Source of the DNA: ZC4RG29 sp032907565
GTDB lineage: Bacteria > Bacteroidota > Bacteroidia > Cytophagales > Cyclobacteriaceae
NCBI GenBank assembly: GCA_032907565.1
Contig: JAJJPK010000020.1
Span: 1-28,087, forward strand
Reading direction: 5' to 3'
Length of the DNA: 28,087 bases
Position numbers and translations under genes: made by a program. Below are positions 15,544 to 22,481 of this stretch, piece by piece; positions within the stretch are counted from its first letter, which is position 1; each line of letters opens with the position of its first letter. The notes below the pieces were generated by a model. That model had not been told where the DNA came from. It saw only the letters and a list, made by a program, of their open reading frames with translations, and did not search any database.

Positions 15544-15981
15544 TCAATTGATTCTGCCCGTCCGTAGCACCGTAAATGTTCCTGGTGACGTGGGATGCGA
15601 TTCGCGCTCGGCGGTAATCATCACCATGATCGGCTTGTAAGGGATTGTAGCGTCAAGCGAAGCGCTAAGGGCCTTGGACAGAAATCCCTTTGAGCTATTC
15701 ATGGACCCGAGCCACCTGACGCCATCTGATTCCGTATCCACCCATACGATGTAAACACGGTGCGGTGGGTCCAGTCTTTCCGCCGGAGCCAGGTTGTCGA
15801 TACGGATCCTGACTGCGTAATGGTTTTCCGTCTTTTTTACTCGAGCCCATCCCTCAGCGGCGGGCACGATGGATGAGGGAGCGAAGGCGACTTTGCGCGA
15901 GCATGATCCAAGGGTTAGGGTCAGCGTGAGCATGAGAAAGAGTAGAGCACCCTTTGCCAGCTGGTGTAGATTTTTTTGCAT
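15544..15981 (-). CDS. Small lipoprotein of unknown function
   Basis: This 145-residue predicted lipoprotein has an n-region with Lys residues, a strongly hydrophobic LLFLMLTLTLTL core and the lipobox LGSC. The mature part looks like one all-beta domain: AEGWARVKKTENHYAVRIRI, NLAPAERLDPP, then VYIVWVDT and WLGSMNSSKG. The YIVWV core and its spacing recall the C-terminal domain of anti-sigma-K-type proteins, but the similarity is only suggestive. It converges with the heme-motif lipoprotein gene with 19 nt between stops. No partner gene is adjacent in its direction. Confidence 0.7.
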   Translation of the reverse strand: MQKNLHQLAKGALLFLMLTLTLTLGSCSRKVAFAPSSIVPAAEGWARVKKTENHYAVRIRIDNLAPAERLDPPHRVYIVWVDTESDGVRWLGSMNSSKGFLSKALSASLDATIPYKPIMVMITAERESHPTSPGTFTVLRTGRIN

Positions 15982-16147
15982 ACTCTCATGGTGTTTAGGT
16001 GGATGAGTAGGCTATGCGTTCCCGACAAGCACGGGAGCTGCCGTAAGTACGAAAACGCTTCCTCATCGGGTTTCGTTGCTGGAACAGTGGTTCGGTGCCA
16101 CAAATATTTTTTATGCATATGGTTCCGCCGGAATCCAGTGGGGAAAT

Positions 16148-16185
16148 CATTCACTCCTACACTCATTCGCTCATTCACTCACTTT
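16148..16185 (+). repeat. Degenerate ATTCRCTC-like repeat
   Basis: ATTCACTC, ATTCGCTC and ATTCACTC units recur in an intergenic stretch rich in C and T, ahead of the Tat-exported isomerase gene. The region 15982-16251 shows nothing else but a near-consensus promoter. Confidence 0.5.
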
Positions 16186-16219
16186 TCTCTTTCAGCCTCC
16201 CTTTCGCTCTCAAAATTTG

Positions 16220-16227
16220 TATATTTC
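16220..16227 (+). promoter_or_regulatory. Likely -7 promoter element (one mismatch)
   Basis: TATATTTC differs from TAnnTTTG at the last base and lies 25 nt before the isomerase-like ATG. No -33 TTTG is seen at the right distance. Confidence 0.35.
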
Positions 16228-16251
16228 TGATGAATCCATTTTTCACCAATC

Positions 16252-17112
16252 ATGATTAACAGGAGAAGATTTATTACTACCGGAATTGCCGGGTTAACGG
16301 GCGCTTCGCTCTTCGCATCCAGTTTGGTACAGGGCAAGGAAAATGCGAAGCGAATTAAAGAAATCGGCTTTCAAAGCTGGATAGTTCGCGAAGAGATCGG
16401 CAAGGACCTTACCGGCACCCTCAGGAAAATGGGGGCGATGGGCTACAATAGTATGGAGTTATGCTCGCCACAGGGCTACTCGAAACTGGGCTTTGGTCCC
16501 TTGCAGGACATACCTCCTGCCACGCTGAAAAAGATGATTAAAGATGCGGGCTTCACCTGTGTGAGCTGCCACTATGGTCTGGGTGAATTGAGGGATCACG
16601 GACAGGAGCGAATCGACTACGCAAAGGAACTCGGCCTCACCCAGATGATTATCGCGTCGCCGGGATTACCGAAGGACGCGACGCTTGACGACTGGAAGCG
16701 TGCTGCCGACGACGCAAACAAGATTGGTGAACTGGCGCGCAAATCGGGCGTTGTCCTGGGCTATCACAACCACAACTTTGAGTTCGAAAAGCTCGACGGA
16801 CAGCTTATCTACGACGTCCTGCTAGACCGCCTCGATCCGGATCTCGTCAAACTGCAATTCCAGGTATGGGTAATCATTGCGGGATACAAGGCAGCCGACT
16901 ATTTCAATCGCTACCCTGGTCGCTACATCTCAGCGCACCTGTACGATTGGTCCGGAAAAGGCGAGGAAATGGTCCCGCTGGGTAAAGGTGTTGTCGACTG
17001 GAAGGAGTTCTTTGCCGCCGCAGAAAAGAATGGCGTGAAAAACTACTTCGTCGAGATGGGCCCACCGAATTTGGAGGAGAGTGCGAAGTTTTTGAAAGCT
17101 TGGAAAGGATAG
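16252..17112 (+). CDS. Tat-exported sugar phosphate isomerase/epimerase-like TIM-barrel protein
   Basis: This 286-residue protein starts with a twin-arginine signal, MINRRRFITTGIAG, so it should be exported folded. The mature part is a xylose-isomerase-like TIM barrel of the AP endonuclease 2 superfamily. GYNSMELCSP (E69), YHNHNFEF (H172, H174), ISAHLYDW (H229) and YFVEMGPPN (E268) sit where metal ligands occur in the family. At the strand that often supplies an Asp, this protein reads VKLQFQVWV, with Gln instead. This is common in the exported Bacteroidota group as I remember it, but it makes the metal site unusual. Substrates of exported members are probably sugars or inositols. The gene is flanked by convergent genes and followed by a hairpin. 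Confidence 0.85.
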   Translation: MINRRRFITTGIAGLTGASLFASSLVQGKENAKRIKEIGFQSWIVREEIGKDLTGTLRKMGAMGYNSMELCSPQGYSKLGFGPLQDIPPATLKKMIKDAGFTCVSCHYGLGELRDHGQERIDYAKELGLTQMIIASPGLPKDATLDDWKRAADDANKIGELARKSGVVLGYHNHNFEFEKLDGQLIYDVLLDRLDPDLVKLQFQVWVIIAGYKAADYFNRYPGRYISAHLYDWSGKGEEMVPLGKGVVDWKEFFAAAEKNGVKNYFVEMGPPNLEESAKFLKAWKG

Positions 17113-17117
17113 GTCGT

Positions 17118-17135
17118 TCAGTGCTATGGCACTGA
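17118..17135. terminator. Perfect short hairpin after isomerase gene
   Basis: TCAGTGC (17118-17124) pairs with GCACTGA (17129-17135) around a TATG loop, 6 nt after the stop. There is no T-run. TGCATC hexamers at 17136-17160 follow directly. Confidence 0.5.
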
Positions 17136-17162
17136 TGCATCTGCATCTGCAACCTGCATCTA

Positions 17163-17606
17163 TTAACTAAAGCCGACGCCTCTTGCCATCAACCCAGCAA
17201 GTAGCGGGATGATTACGAGGAGGACAAGTTCGAGGCGTAGTAGCGTGAACACTGATTTTGGAACGTTGACGGATTCTTCCTGCGACCCCTTTCGCTGTTT
17301 GATAAAGAATATGGTAGGGTAAATCGATAAAATACCGATTAATAAGAATAGCGAAATTTTTGTGTGAAAGATCCAGTTGCGGGAATAAAACTCTGTTGGT
17401 TTACCTATCCCTCCAAGCCACAGGGTCAGACCTGCCCCCAGTAAAGTCAGAGCCGCTATGCCATATACAGCGTCAATGCGTGCAAGTCGGCCGATTTCCC
17501 GGCGCGTCATCGTTTTGCGAAGCAGCAGATGCTCCGAGGTGAGTGTGCCAACGATGGCGAAGATGCTGACGAAGTGAAGGTATCGGAGTGCAATCTCTGT
17601 AGTCAT
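17163..17606 (-). CDS. DUF2214-type small integral membrane protein
   Basis: This 147-residue inner-membrane protein has about four transmembrane helices (roughly 8-24, 45-65, 80-100, 122-143). The start TTEIALRYLHFVSIFAIVG, with the pair E25/H26 (SEHLLLRK), fits DUF2214 membrane proteins, where a His in an early helix is characteristic. ARIDAVYGIAAL and ARGVGF at the C-terminus also fit. The function is unknown; a redox or heme-associated role has been suggested by context for related families but is not shown here. It diverges from the MscS-type gene, and a palindrome (17640-17664) lies between them. Confidence 0.8.
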   Translation of the reverse strand: MTTEIALRYLHFVSIFAIVGTLTSEHLLLRKTMTRREIGRLARIDAVYGIAALTLLGAGLTLWLGGIGKPTEFYSRNWIFHTKISLFLLIGILSIYPTIFFIKQRKGSQEESVNVPKSVFTLLRLELVLLVIIPLLAGLMARGVGFS

Positions 17607-17639
17607 ATCATCTAAGTTCGTTTGAAAGCAGTTCTTGTC

Positions 17640-17664
17640 ATGGCATTGCCACTTTCGATGCCAT
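17640..17664. promoter_or_regulatory. Inverted repeat ATGGCAT-N11-ATGCCAT
   Basis: Perfect 7-bp arms (17640-17646 and 17658-17664) lie between the divergent DUF2214 and MscS genes, and ACGGCAT follows directly. It is a possible operator or RNA hairpin; no factor can be named. Confidence 0.35.
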
Positions 17665-17783
17665 ACGGCATACCTTGGTTGATGGTTGCGCGGTTCGTCA
17701 ATTTACCCTGGCGGCGAGCTGGCAACGCTTGTTTGTGTGTCCAAACCTTCACAATTTAGCGCCCATTCGCTGTTTGAAGTCAC

Positions 17784-19049
17784 ATGGAGGATATCCGAAA
17801 ATGGATTGAAGGCTTGCTGAGAGATGCGGGGGTTGCCGCGGATTGGATACCCTACCTGCGCTTGATGGTCCTGCTGGTACTCCTGGCCATTATACTCTAC
17901 GTTTCGTTCCTCATCACGCGGCGTTACTTCATTCGGTACCTCCATGCATTTTTCAAGCAGACCTCTGCCACCTGGGACGACGTTTTGGCTGACAACAAGA
18001 CGTTTGAGAACCTGGCTCACATTGTTCCGGCGGTAATTGTAAAAATCTTTGCACCCATCCTGTTCCGGGATTTTGACGAGATGCTCCCGGTCGTCGACAA
18101 GATGATCGACATCTACCTGGTGATTGTAGGTATGATGGTCTTCGTGTCGATCCTGAGGGCTGCCGAGTATCTTTTGCAACAGTCGCAGGCGTTCATGCAC
18201 AAACCCATAGGGAGCTATTTCCAGCTGGGCCGTATCCTCTTATACATTGCCACCGGCATTACGGTCATCTCACTGCTCCTCGATGAGTCGCCTCTCGTCC
18301 TGCTCGGCGCCTTCGGTGCCATGACCGCCATCATCCTCCTGATCTTCAAGGACACCATCCTCGGTGTAGTTGCCAGCGTGCAGATTTCTTCCAACGACAT
18401 GGTGCGTGTGGGCGACTGGATTGAAATGCCCAAGTTCAATGCCGACGGCGATGTGATCGCCATCAACCTGCACACCGTGAAGGTGCGGAACTGGGACAAG
18501 ACGATAACCACCATCCCCACCTACTACTTCATCACGGACAGCTTCAAGAACTGGCGGGGAATGCGTGAGAGTGGGGGGCGACGGATCAAGCGCACAATAC
18601 TTATCAATATGCGTTCGATTCGCTTTGTCGACCCAGAGACACGCGAGCGCTACAAAAGATTCTACCTGATCCGGGACTACATCACCCAACGTCAGGCAGA
18701 AATTGAGCGCTACAATGAGGAGCATGATTTCGATACCTCGGAATTGATCAACGGCAGGCGCATGACCAATATCGGGGTGTTCCGTCGCTACGCCGAAGCT
18801 TACCTCAGGAATCATAAAGGGATTCGTCAGGATATGACACTCCTGGTACGCCATCTTGCCATTGAAGACAAGGGCTTGCCCTTGGAGATTTATTGCTTCA
18901 CGAATACGGTCGTATGGGCCGAGTATGAGTCTATCCAGGCCGACATATTCGATCACTTGCTGGCGGCCATTCCGTACTTCGGATTAGAAACCTTCCAGCA
19001 ACCGGCCGGCTCCGACATTGAAGCGGCAGTGCGGCAAATGCGGTCGTAA
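17784..19049 (+). CDS. MscS-family mechanosensitive channel (YbdG-like)
   Basis: This 421-residue protein is close to YbdG of E. coli in length and order. MscS channels open under membrane tension during osmotic downshock. About five transmembrane helices lie in the first 190 residues. The pore-lining helix is in the block VLLGAFGAMTAIILLIFKDTILGVVASVQI (about 172-201), followed by the conserved VRVGDWIEMP beta-domain. HTVKVRNWDKTITTIPTYYF is typical of the YbdG group. A charged insert (about 285-335) is also characteristic of it. The C-terminal domain ends without further motifs. The ATG at 17784 gives a short amphipathic N-terminus. A NUDIX gene follows after 61 nt in the same direction, so they may be co-transcribed, although the functions do not link clearly. 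Confidence 0.9.
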   Translation: MEDIRKWIEGLLRDAGVAADWIPYLRLMVLLVLLAIILYVSFLITRRYFIRYLHAFFKQTSATWDDVLADNKTFENLAHIVPAVIVKIFAPILFRDFDEMLPVVDKMIDIYLVIVGMMVFVSILRAAEYLLQQSQAFMHKPIGSYFQLGRILLYIATGITVISLLLDESPLVLLGAFGAMTAIILLIFKDTILGVVASVQISSNDMVRVGDWIEMPKFNADGDVIAINLHTVKVRNWDKTITTIPTYYFITDSFKNWRGMRESGGRRIKRTILINMRSIRFVDPETRERYKRFYLIRDYITQRQAEIERYNEEHDFDTSELINGRRMTNIGVFRRYAEAYLRNHKGIRQDMTLLVRHLAIEDKGLPLEIYCFTNTVVWAEYESIQADIFDHLLAAIPYFGLETFQQPAGSDIEAAVRQMRS

Positions 19050-19110
19050 ACCTCCAAACGAAAACGTAGCTCCTCCATACACGCGCCTTCAACACGAGAA
19101 TTAACCACCC

Positions 19111-19689
19111 ATGATAAAAGACGTGACCATAACCAGTTCGTCGGTCCTTTCGGACAACTGGTATCTGCTGAAGAAGTACACATATTCCTACACACGCAAA
19201 GACGGAACGCGCCAGGTGCAGACACGGGAAGTATACGACCGGGGTAATGGTTCGACCATCCTTCTTTACGACAAAACGCGCGGCACCGTGGTGCTGACAC
19301 GACAGTTCAGGTTGCCCACCTTCGTCAACGGCAATGCGGACGGCATGATGATCGAAGCCTGTGCGGGGTTACTCGACGCGGATAATCCGGAAGACTGTAT
19401 CAGGCGTGAGGCTGAAGAGGAGACGGGCTATCGGGTCGATAAGGTCGAGAAGATTTTTGAAGCGTATATGTCGCCAGGATCCGTTACCGAGATCCTGCAC
19501 TTCTTTATCGCAGCGTACGACCCATCCATGAAAGTTGCTGAAGGAGGAGGTGTGGATTACGAAGAAGAGAATATTGAAGTGCTGGAGGTCCCATTTGATT
19601 ATGCACTCGAGATGATCACAACGGGCGAGATATGCGATGCCAAAACCATCATGCTGCTCCAGTACGTTCGCTTGAAAGGGATTATGTAG
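19111..19689 (+). CDS. nudK: GDP-mannose pyrophosphatase (NUDIX, NudK)
   Basis: This 192-residue protein closely matches the NudK family, which splits GDP-mannose into GMP and mannose 1-phosphate. LSDNWYLLKKYTY, TREVYDRGNG, VLTRQFRLPTFVNGN and MSPGSVTEILHFFIA are family blocks. The NUDIX box starts at G86 and carries REAEEETGY (99-107), the metal-binding core. The upstream Glu position of the general box is Asn here, while relatives have an acidic residue there, a small difference. DAKTIMLLQY is the usual C-terminus. The protein is cytoplasmic and probably a dimer. It may adjust GDP-mannose supply for envelope sugars or, as for several NUDIX enzymes, remove excess nucleotide sugar. Confidence 0.94.
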   Translation: MIKDVTITSSSVLSDNWYLLKKYTYSYTRKDGTRQVQTREVYDRGNGSTILLYDKTRGTVVLTRQFRLPTFVNGNADGMMIEACAGLLDADNPEDCIRREAEEETGYRVDKVEKIFEAYMSPGSVTEILHFFIAAYDPSMKVAEGGGVDYEEENIEVLEVPFDYALEMITTGEICDAKTIMLLQYVRLKGIM

Positions 19690-19723
19690 GACTTTGCGTT
19701 AAAGCCGAGTCAATGCATTTTTG

Positions 19724-19731
19724 TAGCTTTG
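19724..19731 (+). promoter_or_regulatory. Bacteroidota -7 promoter element (TAnnTTTG)
   Basis: TAGCTTTG is an exact -7 match 95 nt before the permease start. TTTG at 19693-19696 is 27 nt upstream, too far for the usual 19-21 nt spacing, so the -33 element is uncertain. Confidence 0.5.
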
Positions 19732-19825
19732 CCGCCAACCTGCGAATAGTGAGCATCGCCGGGAGGGGCCTATTTGGACGAGCCGGAAGCCGTTGAATTA
19801 TGATCGAAAAACGTAATATGCCGTC

Positions 19826-21232
19826 ATGAGCGAACGCCAGTTCAAGCCTGTACTGGGACTTTGGGACGGAACCATGCTCGTGGCGGGTTCCATGATTGGA
19901 TCCGGTATCTTCATCGTGAGCGCCGATATTCTTCGGAATGTTGGCAGTGCCGGATGGCTCATCGCCGTTTGGGTTATCACGGGCTTCATGACCATAACAG
20001 CCGCTGTAAGCTATGGTGAACTTAGCGGAATGTATCCGCGTGCCGGTGGCCAGTATGTTTACTTGCAGGAGGCATATGGCAGGCTTGTCGCATTTCTGTA
20101 CGGATGGAGTTTCTTCGCGGTGATCCAGACGGGAACGATAGCGGCGGTTGGCGTTGCTTTCTCCAAGTTCACCGCGTATCTGATTCCCGAAGTAAGCGAG
20201 GATCTTGTATTGCTCGATTTGGGGTTCATGCAGGTATCGCCAGCGCAAGTCCTTGCCATCGCGACCATTGTATTGTTAACCTATGTTAATACGCGCGGTG
20301 TTCGCGAAGGAAAAATAGTTCAGTCTACATTTACTGTAACGAAGATCCTCAGCTTGTTGGGGCTTACCTTTTTCGGCTTTGTTTTCATGAGCAGCGATGT
20401 TTGGAGCATGAACTGGTCGGGTGAGCAGACGCTGCATTCCTTGCGGGAGGGTGCGGAGCCGTACACAATGGTGGCCGCGCTGGGCGCAATTGCCGCTGCT
20501 ATGGTAGGTTCAATTTTTAGCAGCGACGCGTGGAACAGTGCGACCTTCATTGGCGCTGAGATGCGCAATCCTCAACGCAACATCGGTCTCAGCCTCTTTC
20601 TTGGAACGGCGATGGTATGCGGTCTGTATGTTTTTACCAATCTGATGTACGTCGCTGTATTGCCTGTCGAGGAGATTGCATTTGCTGAGAACGACCGGGT
20701 GGCGGTGGCCGTGTCGCAGGTGATTTTTGGACCGGTCGGGACCGTCATCATAGCGCTGATGATCATGGTGTCGACCTTTGGATGTAATAACGGTTTGATC
20801 CTTTCCGGTGCGCGTGTCAGCTTTACCATGGCGCGTGACGGACTTTTTTTTCAGCGTGCGGGCATGCTGAACAAGTCGGCCGTGCCCGGTTCAGCGCTGT
20901 GGTATCAATGTGCGTTGGCGTCGATCTGGGCTGTCACCGGTACCTACGGCGAGCTTTTGGACATGATCGGTTTTGTTGTCGTCATGTTTTATGTTCTTAC
21001 GATTGTCGGGATCTTCGTATTGCGGAGGACGAAACCCGATCATCCCCGTCCTTACAAAGCCTTTGGTTATCCCGTGCTGCCCATCATATATATTATCATG
21101 GGCACTTCGTTTTGTCTGCTGCTGATTATCTATAAGCCCGACTTCACCTGGCCCGGACTGATCATTACACTCGCTGGCATTCCTGTTTATTATTGGACGA
21201 AACGGCGAGGAAAGATGGGAGTGGGAGAGTAG
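19826..21232 (+). CDS. APC-family amino acid permease (LAT-like)
   Basis: This 468-residue inner-membrane transporter has about twelve hydrophobic helices. The first helix carries GSMIGSGIFIVSADI (21-35), the unwound-helix motif that binds the amino and carboxyl groups of the substrate in APC transporters. SYGELSGMYPRAGGQYVYLQ (about 63-82) is the next family signature. NTRGVREGKIVQ and FSSDAWNSATFIGAEMRNP are typical of the LAT/system-L-like branch. Substrate is probably a neutral amino acid, but cannot be specified. It is a single gene between NudK and the structured region at 21262. A -7 element lies 95 nt upstream. The ATG at 19826 fits the usual short N-terminus. Confidence 0.9.
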   Translation: MSERQFKPVLGLWDGTMLVAGSMIGSGIFIVSADILRNVGSAGWLIAVWVITGFMTITAAVSYGELSGMYPRAGGQYVYLQEAYGRLVAFLYGWSFFAVIQTGTIAAVGVAFSKFTAYLIPEVSEDLVLLDLGFMQVSPAQVLAIATIVLLTYVNTRGVREGKIVQSTFTVTKILSLLGLTFFGFVFMSSDVWSMNWSGEQTLHSLREGAEPYTMVAALGAIAAAMVGSIFSSDAWNSATFIGAEMRNPQRNIGLSLFLGTAMVCGLYVFTNLMYVAVLPVEEIAFAENDRVAVAVSQVIFGPVGTVIIALMIMVSTFGCNNGLILSGARVSFTMARDGLFFQRAGMLNKSAVPGSALWYQCALASIWAVTGTYGELLDMIGFVVVMFYVLTIVGIFVLRRTKPDHPRPYKAFGYPVLPIIYIIMGTSFCLLLIIYKPDFTWPGLIITLAGIPVYYWTKRRGKMGVGE

Positions 21233-21243
21233 GGGTCGGGCCA

Positions 21244-21257
21244 ACTGCCTACTGCAG
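21244..21257 (+). repeat. Two-unit heptamer repeat (ACTGCCT)
   Basis: ACTGCCT and ACTGCAG lie 12 nt after the permease stop. This is the same unit as in the array after the Crp/Fnr gene (6425-6459), almost 15 kb away. Confidence 0.6.
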
Positions 21258-21261
21258 AAAA

Positions 21262-21528
21262 GGGGCCGGACGCCTGGTTGGACCAATTGAGAAAGTATGA
21301 AGAGATTCTACTGAGTCAGGCATTCCGGCCCTGAGAGGTTGGCTATGGCTATGTAAGCCGGAGGGAAGTTGGGCTCTCAACTGTTGGGATTGAAAACTCG
21401 CACTTAAACCTTGTTGACTCCGGGAACAGACGCCTTCCGTTCGCCGGATGCATGGGTGCCAAACTCCTTCCATATGTACAAGTGACATAAGGGGCCTAAA
21501 ACGCATAGTCGGTTCGATTATTTTTTTT
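21262..21528 (+). ncRNA. Candidate structured non-coding RNA with intrinsic terminator
   Basis: This gap holds consecutive strong hairpins on the plus strand. Hairpin 1: GGGCCGGA (21263-21270) with TCCGGCCC (21324-21331), then GCCTG (21272-21276) with CAGGC (21317-21321). Inside it AGTA/TACT and GAA/TTC close a GAGA (GNRA) tetraloop at 21302-21305. Hairpin 2: AGTTG/CAACT (21367-21382). Hairpin 3: TCCGGGAAC (21419-21427) pairs with 21439-21448 with one bulged G. Hairpin 4: about 21468-21494, TATGT/ACATA plus flanking pairs. Terminator: TAGTCG/CGATTA (21506-21520) followed by eight T. No plausible protein is encoded. It does not match my memory of RNase P, tmRNA, 6S, SRP RNA or common riboswitches. 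It could be a stand-alone RNA, a permease 3' UTR product, or a remnant of an element such as an IS110 bridge RNA. No exact promoter was found directly upstream. Confidence 0.55.
21505..21528 (+). terminator. Intrinsic terminator ending the structured region
   Basis: TAGTCG (21506-21511) pairs with CGATTA (21515-21520, one G-U pair) around a GTT loop, extended by an A-T pair, and is followed by T8 (21521-21528). It would end transcripts from the permease or from a separate small RNA. Confidence 0.65.
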
Positions 21529-21616
21529 CTTCCTGATAGACGATTGGTCCAATGGATGACTGAGCGATTTTTTTAGAAAAAAAGTATTGTAATTCTTGAC
21601 AACATTTTGCACTTTT

Positions 21617-21639
21617 GACGTGACCAAAATGGTCATGTC
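21617..21639. promoter_or_regulatory. Operator-like palindrome GACnTGACCA-AAA-TGGTCAnGTC
   Basis: Arms GACGTGACCA (21617-21626) and TGGTCATGTC (21630-21639) match at nine of ten positions. A further GGTCA half-site lies at 21646-21650, and ATAGG/CCTAT (21643-21662) forms another inverted repeat. All sit just upstream of the -7 element of the XRE gene, so autoregulation is a reasonable guess. Confidence 0.55.
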
Positions 21640-21672
21640 CGAATAGGTCATTTTTCGCCTATGGTAACCCTT

Positions 21673-21680
21673 TAATTTTG
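21673..21680 (+). promoter_or_regulatory. Bacteroidota -7 promoter element of the XRE operon
   Basis: TAATTTTG is an exact TAnnTTTG match 24 nt before the XRE start codon. Only a TTTC-like -33 candidate is seen upstream. Confidence 0.6.
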
Positions 21681-21704
21681 ACTGTGTAACGCAAGGAGGT
21701 TGAC

Positions 21705-22025
21705 ATGAAATCGCTTGGAGAAACCCTTCGCAGCCTTCGTGAAGCGCGCGGATTGCTCATTCGCGAGGTAGCCTCTGCGCTGGATATTGATCCGTCGTTA
21801 CTCAGCCGCATCGAGCGAGGCGTGAAGCGCCCCACACGGTCGCAGGTACTGACCCTGGCCAAAATTCTCGGGGCGGATGAGCACGAGCTCCTGGTGGCTT
21901 ACCTGAGCGACAAGGTGGTATACGAACTTGAAGGGGAGGAACTGGCGTTGAAAGCGATGCGCGCGGCAGAAAAACGGCTGACCTATTCCAGGGCACGTTC
22001 GCGCAAGCCGGGGAAGGGAAAGTAG
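21705..22025 (+). CDS. XRE-family helix-turn-helix regulator
   Basis: This 106-residue protein has an N-terminal Cro/CI-type helix-turn-helix (about 4-62): LGETLRSLREARGLLIREVA, then SALDIDPSLLSRIERGVKRP and LTLAKILGADEHELL. The C-terminal 40 residues are helical and basic at the end. In related Bacteroidota genomes similar regulators often stand next to restriction-modification genes, but none is seen here. The ribosome binding site is unusually strong for the phylum: AAGGAGG at 21693-21699, 5 nt before the ATG. The promoter region has a -7 element and a palindrome with extra half-sites, suggesting autoregulation. It is followed after 64 nt by a 94-aa protein and two membrane proteins in the same direction, so it probably controls that operon. 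Confidence 0.9.
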   Translation: MKSLGETLRSLREARGLLIREVASALDIDPSLLSRIERGVKRPTRSQVLTLAKILGADEHELLVAYLSDKVVYELEGEELALKAMRAAEKRLTYSRARSRKPGKGK

Positions 22026-22089
22026 TGCCTTCACACACTTGCGGACACCCCATTTCATACGATTCACCAAACCTTAAAAGATACCTCTT

Positions 22090-22374
22090 ATGAAAAAAAA
22101 CAAAGACCCCGAAAAAGAGGCTGGTGGAATCCCGGCCCTGCAAGGTACGCCCCGCCTGCCCGTAGCGGTAGAGCAGGAGGTACTTCGGTTTATGGATTTT
22201 CATTCTCCAGACCGGTTTCAAAAGAATCTGCGCAGGATGCTACTCGACTTTCTGATGTACCAGGGATCGCTTGAAGCAGTCTACCTCCGCGAACTGGTGG
22301 AAGACCTGGACGGCCTGTTCGAGCTTCTCGACGTGATGGAGTCGGCGAGCCAAACCAGCCGCGCCGAGACGTGA
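22090..22374 (+). CDS. Small helical protein of unknown function (94 aa)
   Basis: I do not recognise this protein with certainty. The first 25 residues are polar and Pro/Gly-rich (KKNKDPEKEAGG...). The rest is predicted helical: AVEQEVLRFMDFHSPDRFQK, LRRMLLDFLMYQG, then an acidic YLRELVEDLDGLFELLDVME segment. It has no signal peptide, membrane helix or Cys, so it is cytoplasmic and may be an adaptor. The ATG at 22090 is preceded by an A-rich leader. It lies between the XRE regulator (64 nt before) and the first of two membrane proteins (71-107 nt after), all in one direction. Its place suggests a partner of either the regulator or the kinase-like proteins. Confidence 0.7.
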   Translation: MKKNKDPEKEAGGIPALQGTPRLPVAVEQEVLRFMDFHSPDRFQKNLRRMLLDFLMYQGSLEAVYLRELVEDLDGLFELLDVMESASQTSRAET

Positions 22375-22481
22375 TGCAATTTATCGATGCTGCCAAGCAG
22401 AACGCCTGGACTGTTTCCCAGACGACGGCTTTTTAGGTATATTGGGTGGCGTCCCCTCCTACACGCGGGGTAGCCACCTTT

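Noticed and set aside
16552..16575. CVSCH motif in the Tat-exported isomerase-like protein, as a heme site
   Set aside because: It lies within a TIM-barrel strand of the isomerase family, and relatives have other residues there; most likely a chance match to CxxCH.
18270..18956. 228-residue open frame on the minus strand inside the MscS gene
   Set aside because: Antisense to a clear MscS-family gene, with no recognisable domain.
21325..21360. CCCTGAGAGG segment as part of a TPP-type riboswitch
   Set aside because: The other conserved TPP elements (such as the GAACCTGAT-type block) are missing, and the downstream gene is not a thiamin gene.
21506..21520. GGTTCGATT resembling a tRNA T-loop
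   Set aside because: Flanking bases do not form the 5-bp T-stem, and no acceptor, D or anticodon arm is present; the segment pairs better as a terminator hairpin.
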